Shown here piece by piece: positions 36,669 to 45,414 of a stretch of DNA of 64,000 nucleotides; positions within the stretch are counted from its first letter, which is position 1, and each line of letters opens with the position of its first letter. Origin of the DNA: Sulfurovum lithotrophicum. Its GTDB lineage: Bacteria; Campylobacterota; Campylobacteria; Campylobacterales; Sulfurovaceae. Position numbers and translations under genes: made by a program. The notes under the pieces were generated by a model. The model saw only the letters and a program-made list of their open reading frames with translations. It had not been told where the DNA came from and ran no database searches. The stretch lies in contig NZ_CP011308.1 in the NCBI RefSeq assembly GCF_000987835.1, forward strand, positions 1,798,001 to 1,862,000. Direction: 5' to 3'.

Positions 36669-37187
36669 ATGAAAAAAATAATATTGTCCGTACTAATGCT
36701 ATTGTCACTTTCCACATTTTCTCAGGCAAGCAGCCAACCAGTAATGAAGATCACAGACATTAACGGTGTCACGCACCAGATCACAGGTACCGATCAGGGC
36801 TTGAATATCAAAGGACTGGAAGGCAAGATCGTCTTTATAGAATTCTTCGGGCACAGATGTCCTCCCTGTCTCGCTTCGATCCCACACCTGATCGACCTGC
36901 AAAAAAAGTACAAAGACAAACTGGCTATTATCTCTGTTGAAGTACAGGGATTGAACAATGCACAGCTTAAACAGTTCGCCAAAGAAAAAGGGATGAACTA
37001 TATTGTCGTTTCAGATGAAAAAGCAGGTAACTTCACAAACTATATTGGGCAAAGAGCGCAGTGGAGAGGGAGTATTCCTTTCATGGTTGCACTGGACAGA
37101 AAAGGTAATGTACAGTTCGTACAGGCAGGAATGCTTCCGGAAGCTTCTCTTGTGGAACTCATCAGACAACTTGATGCCATCAAATAA
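36669..37187 (+). CDS. Secreted thioredoxin-like (TlpA/ResA-type) protein
   Basis: 172 residues. The signal peptide MKKIILSVLMLLSLSTFSQA is followed by a thioredoxin fold with the active-site motif FFGHRCPPCLASIPHL (CPPC near residue 63) and the cis-proline loop GSIPFMVAL. The ResA-like ITGTDQGLNIKGLEGK strand comes before the redox site. It probably reduces periplasmic disulfides, for instance of apo-cytochrome c. It is a single gene, immediately downstream of the 266-bp nested element, which may carry its promoter or control its mRNA. Confidence 0.85.
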   Translation: MKKIILSVLMLLSLSTFSQASSQPVMKITDINGVTHQITGTDQGLNIKGLEGKIVFIEFFGHRCPPCLASIPHLIDLQKKYKDKLAIISVEVQGLNNAQLKQFAKEKGMNYIVVSDEKAGNFTNYIGQRAQWRGSIPFMVALDRKGNVQFVQAGMLPEASLVELIRQLDAIK

Positions 37188-37248
37188 TAAGTCAAGGTAA
37201 AACTTCTCTTCGTTCCTGCGAATTTGCAGGGACAAAAACGCAGTACAT

Positions 37249-38043
37249 TTACTGCAATCTCACGAGCCCGTTCTCTATACTTATAATCCCTGCAAGTTCC
37301 GCTTCATAGACACGCTCACCGAACTTTTCAACTGTCTGGTCAAAAGTCGGCATATTTTGACAGAAATAGAAGAACTCGTCTTTTTCCACATTGCTTTCTA
37401 CAGCTTGTCCAAAACGCGAAGCGAACACTTCTATATCCGTGATCGCCCTTGCCTTTTCCTGCTGAAGCAATGCATTTGTTCCTATGCTTTCGCCCAGTCT
37501 GTGGGGAAGGACAAATATCTCTTTTCCCATTTTCAAAGCGAACTCCACTGAGCGCATCGAACCGCTTTTCAAGTCTGCTTCAGTCACCACAAGTACATCT
37601 CCAAGCGCCACAACAAGTTCATTTCGCACGACAAAACTCCATCCTGTAGCCCTGAAACCATCGTTGAACTGACTGAGCATCAGACCCTCAGTCTCTATGG
37701 CCTCTATCATTTGTTTATGTACCACAGGGTAGCGTATATCCAGGCCGTTCCCGACAACGGCAATGGTATTTCCAAATCCTGCACCCTCATGGGCGATCCC
37801 ATCCACACCCATCGCAGCACCGCTGACAATACACACCCCTCTTTTTGCCAAAGCATTTGCCAGCATATAGGTGTACTCTCTGGTATAGTTACTTGGACGC
37901 CTGGTTCCGACAATAGAGACTTTGGGACGCTTAAGCAGGGAGAGATCTCCCTTGAAAAAAAGCTCAGGAGGGTATTTTTTCATCTTTTCAAGTTCCGGGA
38001 CAGTAAAAGGTACCAAAGCACTCATGCATTTCCTTTTTTCCAA
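37249..38043 (-). CDS. dprA: DNA-processing protein DprA
   Basis: 264 residues, shorter than many DprA proteins because the SAM-like N-terminus is reduced. The Rossmann core has VSIVGTRRPSNYTREYT, CIVSGAAMGVDGIAHEGA, IAVVGNGLDIRYP, SFVVRNELVVALGDVLVVTEADLKSGSMRSVEFAL and IGTNALLQ. A short winged-helix-like end follows (VYEAELAGIISIENGLVRLQ). DprA loads RecA on incoming single-stranded DNA in natural transformation. The neighbouring deacetylase gene is encoded on the same strand upstream. Confidence 0.93.
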   Translation of the reverse strand: MEKRKCMSALVPFTVPELEKMKKYPPELFFKGDLSLLKRPKVSIVGTRRPSNYTREYTYMLANALAKRGVCIVSGAAMGVDGIAHEGAGFGNTIAVVGNGLDIRYPVVHKQMIEAIETEGLMLSQFNDGFRATGWSFVVRNELVVALGDVLVVTEADLKSGSMRSVEFALKMGKEIFVLPHRLGESIGTNALLQQEKARAITDIEVFASRFGQAVESNVEKDEFFYFCQNMPTFDQTVEKFGERVYEAELAGIISIENGLVRLQ

Positions 38044-38096
38044 TCATAGCATCCCGGGAAAAGGAAATAGAAAAATATGTCAAATTGTCAGATAAG

Positions 38097-39167
38097 TCAT
38101 TTTTGGAAGATCTGGTCTATATAGACCGGTTCCACATCTTTGAAGATATTGCCGGCAGTGGACAGGGCCTGCATCGTTACTTTATGGGGGTGTCCTATGG
38201 CAATGGCATAACCTTTCTTTTTGGCGATCCTCACCGCTTTCTTCAACTGGCCGTGTATGTAATCAATACGCTGGGTATTATCTATGAAAATATCTCTTGC
38301 CATATAGGTATCTCCGTACTCATGTGCGATCTTTCGTACTTTCGTTGAGCCTATGGTACGGCTGTCAATGAAGACAAAGCCCTCTTTCTTCATAATGCCG
38401 TAAAGCGTATGCATCGCCTGATAATCGTCCGTAAAGACCGAACCGGTATGGTTGTTTATGTAAACAGCTGTAGGAAAAAGTCTTCGTATCTCTTTCATTC
38501 TCGCTTCCATTTGGGCTTTGGAAAATGAGGTCCTGAGTGTCTTGTACTGCTTGTTGAACTGTCGGCTTCCCGACTCCATGGGCAAATGTATCATGTAATG
38601 TTTCAGTCCCCTGGCAAGGGTATGGCTTGACATTGAAAGATGGGAGGGAGGAAAAATGGAAGGGGTTACAGGTATTTTGAGCGCCCTGATACGGTTCAAC
38701 TGTCTCTGCTTGGAAACATCATCGATGATGATCACCAGTTTCGGTTTTTTTGCACGGCAGGCCAGAGCTACTTTTTCTTTCGATTCAGAAACTGCCGACA
38801 GCTGTTCCTTTTTGACGGGAGCATCTGTTTTTGCCTTTACAGGCTTTTTTGTTTTTATGTTGGAAAAAACCCTGGATATTTTTTTATGATGCTCTGCTTT
38901 TTTATGTGAAACTTTTTGGGTACTTTTTGCGCCAGAAGAGACCTTGTCCTGCTGACCAAGGTAATACCCGAACGCTACAAGGGAGACCATAACAAAAAGT
39001 ACCAACAAAAATACAAGACCTTTTTTAAAACTGCTCTTTTTTTTCTTTTTTCGGACTGTCCGTTTTTTAGTACTTTGTTTTTTGCCTGTTGCTTTTGAGG
39101 GAGTACTTCTTTTTTTTGTCACTGAAGTTTTACTGTTCTTACCGGATCGAGGTGCCATAACATCCAC
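38097..39167 (-). CDS. Divergent polysaccharide deacetylase family protein
   Basis: 356 residues. The N-terminus is very basic (GKNSKTSVTKKRSTPSKA and more), a membrane anchor lies at ~50-70 (GLVFLLVLFVMVSLVAFGYYLG), then a Lys-rich linker. The catalytic domain (~140-356) opens KPKLVIIIDDVSKQ and contains IHLPMES, INNHTGSVFT, FIDSRTIGST, ARDIFIDN and AIAIGHPHK, typical of the divergent (YibQ-like) deacetylase group. The enzyme is probably periplasmic and acts on a glycan; its substrate is unknown. Repeat copy 2 starts ~55 bp upstream. Confidence 0.85.
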   Translation of the reverse strand: MDVMAPRSGKNSKTSVTKKRSTPSKATGKKQSTKKRTVRKKKKKSSFKKGLVFLLVLFVMVSLVAFGYYLGQQDKVSSGAKSTQKVSHKKAEHHKKISRVFSNIKTKKPVKAKTDAPVKKEQLSAVSESKEKVALACRAKKPKLVIIIDDVSKQRQLNRIRALKIPVTPSIFPPSHLSMSSHTLARGLKHYMIHLPMESGSRQFNKQYKTLRTSFSKAQMEARMKEIRRLFPTAVYINNHTGSVFTDDYQAMHTLYGIMKKEGFVFIDSRTIGSTKVRKIAHEYGDTYMARDIFIDNTQRIDYIHGQLKKAVRIAKKKGYAIAIGHPHKVTMQALSTAGNIFKDVEPVYIDQIFQK

Positions 39168-39218
39168 ATAATTTTTGTTTTGAACATTATATCAAAAGTT
39201 ACTTGCTTCGCTAATAAG

Positions 39219-39378
39219 GTCAGTGAGTATAAAGAGCATCAAGAAGTTTTAAAAGGAGGAGGAAAAAAATCTATGAAAAAGGGAGACCAAAATTTTATCA
39301 GGGGAGAATAAATCTGGTTCCTTCTGATGCTCTTATGGGGAAATTATAAAACAAGTAGTTTAACCGAAGACTAACAAG
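39219..39378 (+). repeat. ~155-bp repeat, copy 2
   Basis: The inverted partner of 36126-36280. AAGAGCATC (39232-39240) and GATGCTCTT (39326-39334) are its internal inverted ends. One frame reads SRSFKRRRKKIYEKGRPKF and continues open to TAA; copy 1 has the same start and then a shift. The right end touches the stop codon of the next small gene. Confidence 0.75.
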
Positions 39379-39618
39379 CTATTTAAAATCATACACCGTA
39401 TTTTTTTGATCTTGTATAGATGCTTCTTTTTTTACCTGTGTATCATCTGTACTGTCATAAACAAATACATCTTCGATCCGGACTTTTCCACTTGCATCCG
39501 ATGTCTTAACCTTAATTTCCAAAGCTCTTCTTTCAGCATCAAGCTTATCTACATAAAAACCAAAATCGGCAACTTTTTCTTCATAGTAATTATAATATAC
39601 TACCTGATAAATAGTCAT
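39379..39618 (-). CDS. Small hypothetical protein
   Basis: 79 residues from ATG 39618, which has GAGGGAGAGGGAGAG directly upstream; a frame extension of seven codons only covers that purine tract. The sequence begins MTIYQVVYYNYYEEKVADFGFY and contains an acidic/aromatic first half and a polar C-terminus (DSTDDTQVKKEASIQDQKN). No family was recognised and there is no signal peptide. It is AT-rich compared with ilvC and the deacetylase, and its stop lies at the edge of repeat copy 2. It may be an accessory gene brought with the repeat. Confidence 0.5.
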   Translation of the reverse strand: MTIYQVVYYNYYEEKVADFGFYVDKLDAERRALEIKVKTSDASGKVRIEDVFVYDSTDDTQVKKEASIQDQKNTVYDFK

Positions 39619-39639
39619 CTCTCCCTCTCCCTCTTGCAT

Positions 39640-39887
39640 GTTTAAACATAATATATCAAATTTTTGTATAAAAAATAATAAACCATCGTAAATTAATTCA
39701 TCAGTTTAATCTATGATAAGGTTTTTAATACGTTGAAATCAGATCAAAGAAAGGCATATAGAAATCAAAAAGAAAGCTAATATTTTTGTTGAGTTGTACG
39801 TAGATTTGAATGTTTGGGTAAGGGAGGCTACAAACTGTAGCTGACCGCACCCATCATTCAAAGATGAGTGCAAATCAACGAAAAAGA
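39640..39887. other. Intergenic region between small hypothetical gene and ilvC
   Basis: About 250 bp with no convincing gene. A weak stem GCTACA/TGTAGC near 39831-39840 lies some 50 nt after the ilvC stop and may terminate it. Confidence 0.3.
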
Positions 39888-40961
<1,074 letters not shown>

Positions 40962-41044
40962 TTATTATATTGATTTTGGCACTCCTGTCCGCATAAAAAT
41001 ATTTTATGCTATAATTTTTCTTAATACACATTCAAGGAGGCTTT

Positions 41045-41506
41045 TTGATCGAATTTTTAACACAATATATCAGCTGGTGGCACTGGGTCATCCTGGGTAT
41101 TCTTTTCATTATTATCGAGATGGGAACGGGTACTTTCATTACGCTTGGTTTCGGGGTCGCTGCGATCACAGTCGGCCTGCTTGACCTTCTGATCGGCATG
41201 AACTTTCTAGTACAGGTCACACTCTGGCTCATACTCTCCGTAGCCATCATCGCTTTTTTGTTCAAATATTTCAAAAAGCAGCCTACCGTTTCCAATACGG
41301 GCCAGTCCGACCAGGGGCTTGACACACTGGGAACTGTCACCAAAAGGATCGAGCAGCATGGAAGAGGCAAAGTAAGATTTGACGAACCCGTGCTGGGCAA
41401 TACTGTCTGGCATGCCTCAGCGAACCAGACACTGGATGTGGGCGAACGGGTAAAGATAGAAGCAGTAAACGGGCAGCTCATCAAAGTGATGCCTGTTTCA
41501 GAATAA
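41045..41506 (+). CDS. NfeD-like membrane protein (YbbJ type)
   Basis: 153 residues from TTG 41045, with AAGGAGG 7 nt upstream. Two membrane segments (~10-30 and ~35-75: WVILGILFIIIEMGTGTFITLGFG and further) are followed by a C-terminal OB-fold NfeD domain (~90-150: LGTVTKRIEQHGRGKVRFDEPVLGNTVW...). NfeD proteins partner with SPFH proteins in membrane microdomains. The SPFH gene follows 26 nt downstream, as in the E. coli ybbJ-qmcA pair. Confidence 0.88.
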   Translation: MIEFLTQYISWWHWVILGILFIIIEMGTGTFITLGFGVAAITVGLLDLLIGMNFLVQVTLWLILSVAIIAFLFKYFKKQPTVSNTGQSDQGLDTLGTVTKRIEQHGRGKVRFDEPVLGNTVWHASANQTLDVGERVKIEAVNGQLIKVMPVSE

Positions 41507-41532
41507 TCATCATCAATTAAAAAGGAAGAGAA

Positions 41533-42393
41533 ATGCAGGAAACACTTGTCATAATGTTATTGTTGGCCGCAGGGGTCATCATCACTATCTACAAAGGGAT
41601 CAACATCGTTCCACAGGGCGAAGAATGGGTCGTAGAGAGACTGGGGAAGTTCAGCCGGACACTCAAGCCGGGCCTCAACATCATCATCCCCTATCTCGAT
41701 GCGGTACGCCAGAAGGTCTCCACCAGAGATATCATTCTTGACATTCCGCAGCAGGAGGTCATTACCAGAGACAATGCCGTCATTCTGACCAATGCCGTCA
41801 CATTCATACGTGTCACACGTCCGCAGGATGCCATTTACGGTGTGGAGGATTTCTACCTGGCGATACAGCAGCTCGTGATGACCACACTGCGTTCTATTCT
41901 TGGTGAAATGACCCTCGATGAAGCCCTTTCAAACCGTGAGCACATCAAAACCAAACTCAAAGACCAGATCATCGATGATGTTGCTGACTGGGGTGTAACC
42001 GTCAAATCGGTAGAAATACAGGACATCTCCCCTTCTGCTTCCATGCAGGACTCTATGGAGAGGCAGGCAGCTGCAGAACGTGAAAGACGTGCCATCGAAA
42101 CCACGGCAGAAGGTAACAAGAACGCTGCTATTCTCGAAGCGGACGGAAAACTCGAAGCAGCCAAAAGAGAAGCGGAAGCGCAGGTCGCACTTGCCAATGC
42201 ATCCGCCGAAGCAATCCGCCTGATCTCTGACAACATCAAAGACAAAGAGCTGCCGGCCATGTTCCTTTTGGGAGACCGCTACATCAATTCGCTTGAGCAG
42301 ATCTCAAAAAGCCAGAACTCCAAATTCGTCATCTACCCTGCAGACCTGCAGGGTGCCATCAAAGGGATGCTGGGGAATGTGTTTAAACGGTAA
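41533..42393 (+). CDS. SPFH/band 7 (stomatin/QmcA-like) membrane protein
   Basis: 286 residues. An N-terminal membrane anchor (~5-22) leads into the SPFH domain: GINIVPQGEEWVVERLGKFSRTLKPGLNIIIPYLD, RDIILDIPQQEVITRDNA and TLRSILGEMTLDEALSNRE. A coiled-coil region rich in Ala and Glu follows (~165-235), then a short conserved C-terminus (PADLQGAIKGMLG). It is likely a scaffold for membrane quality control with NfeD. A decayed copy of its last ~95 bp lies at 45313-45406. Confidence 0.9.
   Translation: MQETLVIMLLLAAGVIITIYKGINIVPQGEEWVVERLGKFSRTLKPGLNIIIPYLDAVRQKVSTRDIILDIPQQEVITRDNAVILTNAVTFIRVTRPQDAIYGVEDFYLAIQQLVMTTLRSILGEMTLDEALSNREHIKTKLKDQIIDDVADWGVTVKSVEIQDISPSASMQDSMERQAAAERERRAIETTAEGNKNAAILEADGKLEAAKREAEAQVALANASAEAIRLISDNIKDKELPAMFLLGDRYINSLEQISKSQNSKFVIYPADLQGAIKGMLGNVFKR
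42270..42391 (+). repeat. SPFH 3' end, intact partner of a distant degenerate copy
   Basis: The last part of the SPFH coding sequence, from GAGACC to GTTTAAACGG, reappears in decayed form at 45313-45406 in the same orientation. The bfr-katA-rubrerythrin block lies between. Confidence 0.65.
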
Positions 42394-42400
42394 TTTTATT

Positions 42401-42421
42401 GCCGGGGGGTGAATTCCCGGC
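42401..42421. terminator. Hairpin between convergent SPFH and bfr genes
   Basis: GCCGGG (42401-42406) pairs with CCCGGC (42416-42421), preceded by a TTTTATT run on the plus side. Confidence 0.5.
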
Positions 42422-42436
42422 TCCTGTTCATCCGTG

Positions 42437-42925
42437 TTACGGCATGGCTGAACGCGTTTTGCTTCTTTCGATCGACTGAAGCGCCAGGTAGCGGTCTCCA
42501 AATCTGTCAAGATTATCGATCTCGCTATCAAACTGATCAAAGTGACGCTCTTCATCTATAACGATATCCTCAAAAAGCCGTTTGGTGACACTATCGAGGT
42601 TTTGGGCACACTGATTTGCAAAATCATTATACATCCTGATCGCATTCTCTTCTTTTCCTGCGGCAAAGGCCAGCATCTCTTTGATATCAGATATATAATG
42701 GACTTTTTGTGACGGCTCCATAACGATATCACCTTTCAAAAAGAGGATTCTGTCAGCAATACTCTCTACGTGACGCATCTCTTCGATGGCTGTTTTTTTG
42801 AAAAGTGTACCCAGAAGGTCGTATCCTTGATCATCACAGTGAAAGTGAAAATACATATACTGGTTGATTGCTGCCAGTTCATCTCCTATAGCGTTGTTGA
42901 GCAGGTCTATGCTTTTCTCTTTCAT
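42437..42925 (-). CDS. bfr: Bacterioferritin
   Basis: 162 residues of ferritin-like four-helix bundle. Di-iron ligands are visible in [22 protein letters not shown] (Glu and His), KEENAIRMY and [10 protein letters not shown]. The EMRH pattern supplies the methionine that binds inter-subunit heme in Bfr. It stores iron and limits Fenton chemistry. Its ATG overlaps the katA stop by four bases, with AGGGG upstream, so it is the third gene of rubrerythrin-katA-bfr. The tail (RSKTRSAMP) is basic. Confidence 0.87.
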   Translation of the reverse strand: MKEKSIDLLNNAIGDELAAINQYMYFHFHCDDQGYDLLGTLFKKTAIEEMRHVESIADRILFLKGDIVMEPSQKVHYISDIKEMLAFAAGKEENAIRMYNDFANQCAQNLDSVTKRLFEDIVIDEERHFDQFDSEIDNLDRFGDRYLALQSIERSKTRSAMP

Positions 42926-44364
42926 TTGTTTCCCCTTAATTGCTTTTCTATAGTTCTGCCATATCCTAAATCAGCCTTCTTAAAATGAGATATTTGCAAG
43001 GCTTGGATCTCTGATGTAGCATTACTAAGTGACCCTACAATATTGGTAACCAGATCATTTTGCTCACTTTTACTCAACAGTCGATAAAGATTCCCCGCTT
43101 GCACAAAGTCACTGTTCTCATCACTGTCATAAGCGTAACGGTCTGCATCTCCGTTTATTTTAAATGGTGGTTCAGAAAGTTCTGGTGACTCAGTCGGTAC
43201 AGTATAATGGCTTGGCTCATAGTTTAAACTATCCCCGCCATTGTCATCAAAACGCATGGCACCATTTCTAAAGCCATTATTGACTTCTACATCCGGTTTA
43301 TTGATAGGTAAGGCATTATAATTTACACCCAATCTGTATCTTTGTGTATCTGGATATGAGAACAATCTTCCCTGAAGCATCTTATCAGGTGAAAGCCCGA
43401 TACCCGGTACTTTATTAGACGGTGAAAAGGCTGCTTGTTCTACTTCGTTAAAATAGTTTTTTGGGTTTTTGTTAAGCTCCAAAATACCTACCTCTATCAG
43501 CGGATAATCAGCATGCGGCCAGACTTTGGTCACATCAAATGGATTTATAGCATAGTTTTCAGCTTCAACTTCAGGCATGATTTGTACATGTACTTTCCAT
43601 GATGGGAACTCACCATTTTTAATTGAGACAAAAAGGTCTTCTGTCGCATAGTCAGGATTTGTTCCTGCTAATTTTGTCGCTTCGTCTGCTGAAAGGTTTT
43701 TTATACCTTGCATCGTTTTGAGATGAAACTTCACCCAGAATCGTTCATTGTTTGCATTGATGAAACTATAAGTATGCGAACTGTATCCATTCATATGACG
43801 ATAACCATCCGGTGTTCCACGATTTGAAAAGAGGGTCGTGATCTGATGCAAAGACTCTGGTGATTTTGACCAGAAATCCCACATCATATTATCTGATTTC
43901 AAGTTGCTGTCAGGCATTCTTTTTTGTGTATGGATAAAGTCAGGAAACTTTAAAGGGTCTCGTATGAAAAAAACTGGTGTGTTATTTCCTACTAAATCCC
44001 AGTTTCCCTCAGCGGTATAAAACTTCGTGGCAAAACCTCTGGGGTCTCTAGCCGTATCTGCCGAACCGCGTTCACCCCCAACTGTTGAAAATCTTGTAAA
44101 AGTTCTTGTCTGTTTTCCTACCTCAGAAAAGATAGCTGCTTTAGTGTACTGTGTAATGTCATTAGTGACCGTAAAAGTACCATGAGCACCTGCACCTTTG
44201 GCATGAACAATTCTCTCAGGAATCTCTTCTCTGTCAAAGTGTGCTAATTTTTCCTGAAGATACACATCTTGCATCAACACCGGTCCGCGAGAACCTGCTG
44301 TTAACGAATTTTGGTTGTTATCTACTTTTCTTCCATTTGCCGTTGTCAAATCTATCTTTTTCAT
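42922..44364 (-). CDS. katA: Catalase (clade 3, heme)
   Basis: 480 residues, the size of small-subunit monofunctional catalases. Landmarks are [20 protein letters not shown] (active-site histidine), [49 protein letters not shown], and the proximal heme tyrosine in [16 protein letters not shown]. It converts hydrogen peroxide to water and oxygen. The gene is AT-richer than the flanking core genes. It lies between rubrerythrin (26 nt upstream) and bfr (4-nt overlap). Confidence 0.96.
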   Translation of the reverse strand: MKKIDLTTANGRKVDNNQNSLTAGSRGPVLMQDVYLQEKLAHFDREEIPERIVHAKGAGAHGTFTVTNDITQYTKAAIFSEVGKQTRTFTRFSTVGGERGSADTARDPRGFATKFYTAEGNWDLVGNNTPVFFIRDPLKFPDFIHTQKRMPDSNLKSDNMMWDFWSKSPESLHQITTLFSNRGTPDGYRHMNGYSSHTYSFINANNERFWVKFHLKTMQGIKNLSADEATKLAGTNPDYATEDLFVSIKNGEFPSWKVHVQIMPEVEAENYAINPFDVTKVWPHADYPLIEVGILELNKNPKNYFNEVEQAAFSPSNKVPGIGLSPDKMLQGRLFSYPDTQRYRLGVNYNALPINKPDVEVNNGFRNGAMRFDDNGGDSLNYEPSHYTVPTESPELSEPPFKINGDADRYAYDSDENSDFVQAGNLYRLLSKSEQNDLVTNIVGSLSNATSEIQALQISHFKKADLGYGRTIEKQLRGNK

Positions 44365-44390
44365 TATACTTTCCTTTTAAGATATATCAT

Positions 44391-45050
44391 TTATCCTACA
44401 GTTATATCTTCAGATGCTTTTTTAAAGTATTCTTGACCTGCCTTGCATAGTGGACAAGCTTTTGGTGCTTTTTTACCTCTATGTACGTGTCCACACACTT
44501 CACAGATATACTCTTCATTGTTTTCACTGTCAAAGAAACCTTCAGCTTCTAGTGCCTCTTTTAGTGCCAAATACTCTCTCTCATGTTCCACTTCAACTTT
44601 ACCGATGGCTCTAAAAAGTCTGGCGATATCTTTAAGTCCCTCTTCTTTTGCAATAGCTTCAAAGTTAGGATACATCTCTTCATGCTCATAACGTTCACCA
44701 TCCGCTGCATAGACAAGGTTCTTTCTGGTCGTGTCTAACTCTATGTCATTTACCAGTTTATTGTAAGCCTTAAACTCAGCCATCGCATGGTATTTCTCAT
44801 TATCTGCGGCCTCTTGAAAATGTCGTGCGATTCTATGTAGTCCTTCCGCATAAGCCACATCAGCAAAAAATTCATACTTATTTCGTGCCTGTGATTCACC
44901 TGCAAAAGCCTTCATAAGATTTACCGCTGTTAAGTTCTCAGTAATACACACCATATCTTCGCCACAGCAGCTCAATGTTCCCATACCAACCTCTTGTACC
45001 TCAATTTTGTTACCACATTTGTTACATTTATATATTTCGTATTGTCTCAT
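44391..45050 (-). CDS. Desulforubrerythrin (three-domain rubrerythrin)
   Basis: 219 residues. The N-terminal desulforedoxin-like iron site reads YKCNKCGN...LSCCGEDM (residues ~8-32). The diiron four-helix bundle follows (~40-175: FAGESQARNKYEFFAD, EKYHAMAEFK, EVEHEREYLALKEA). A C-terminal rubredoxin site is ICEVCGHVH...CPLCKAG (~180-205). This layout matches the C. jejuni desulforubrerythrin (Rrc), a peroxide reductase. It heads the katA-bfr operon, and repeated AT-rich motifs lie upstream of its start. Confidence 0.9.
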   Translation of the reverse strand: MRQYEIYKCNKCGNKIEVQEVGMGTLSCCGEDMVCITENLTAVNLMKAFAGESQARNKYEFFADVAYAEGLHRIARHFQEAADNEKYHAMAEFKAYNKLVNDIELDTTRKNLVYAADGERYEHEEMYPNFEAIAKEEGLKDIARLFRAIGKVEVEHEREYLALKEALEAEGFFDSENNEEYICEVCGHVHRGKKAPKACPLCKAGQEYFKKASEDITVG

Positions 45051-45072
45051 TTCTTATTCCTTTTATAAAATT

Positions 45073-45091
45073 AAGGATAATTTTTATCCTT
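45073..45091. promoter_or_regulatory. Inverted repeat next to the rubrerythrin start
   Basis: AAGGATAA and TTATCCTT flank TTT. It lies ~25 nt before the start codon and could be a Fur/PerR operator or an mRNA hairpin over the leader. Confidence 0.4.
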
Positions 45092-45120
45092 TAGGAAGTA
45101 TAACTACTTTATACTTAGAT

Positions 45121-45154
45121 AATAATTATTTTTATTTAATAATTATTTTTATTT
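45121..45154. repeat. Two tandem copies of a 17-bp AT motif, PerR/Fur-box-like
   Basis: AATAATTATTTTTATTT is repeated exactly at 45121-45137 and 45138-45154, preceded by TTAGAT. ATAATAATTAT resembles known PerR and Fur targets. Its place ahead of rubrerythrin-katA-bfr fits peroxide or iron control, but this is inference. Confidence 0.5.
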
Positions 45155-45312
45155 AAATTTACTATCTTTTTACTGTAAAGTTTTAATAAACCTTCACTAA
45201 CTAATAAATAACTACTCTCATAATTTATAGTATTTTTGGATTGCATGCAAGAGGAGATAATTCTATCTGTTCAGATTATAATATTGGTATTGATAGCAAT
45301 TAGCCGGTAAAA

Positions 45313-45406
45313 CAGAGACCATCAACCCCACCTCACCCGAATAGATCTCAAAAAGCCAAAACTCCAGGTTCGTCATCTAAGGGATGCTGAGGGATATCTT
45401 TAAAAA
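45313..45406 (+). pseudogene. Degenerate copy of the SPFH gene 3' end
   Basis: TAGATCTCAAAAAGCCA, CTCCAGGTTCGTCATCTA and GGGATGCTGAGGGATAT correspond to 42298-42391, with an internal loss of about 26 bp and point changes; the weaker match begins at GAGACC. It is non-coding now. The rest of 45155-45414 holds nothing else recognised. Confidence 0.7.
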
Positions 45407-45414
45407 TAGTACGC

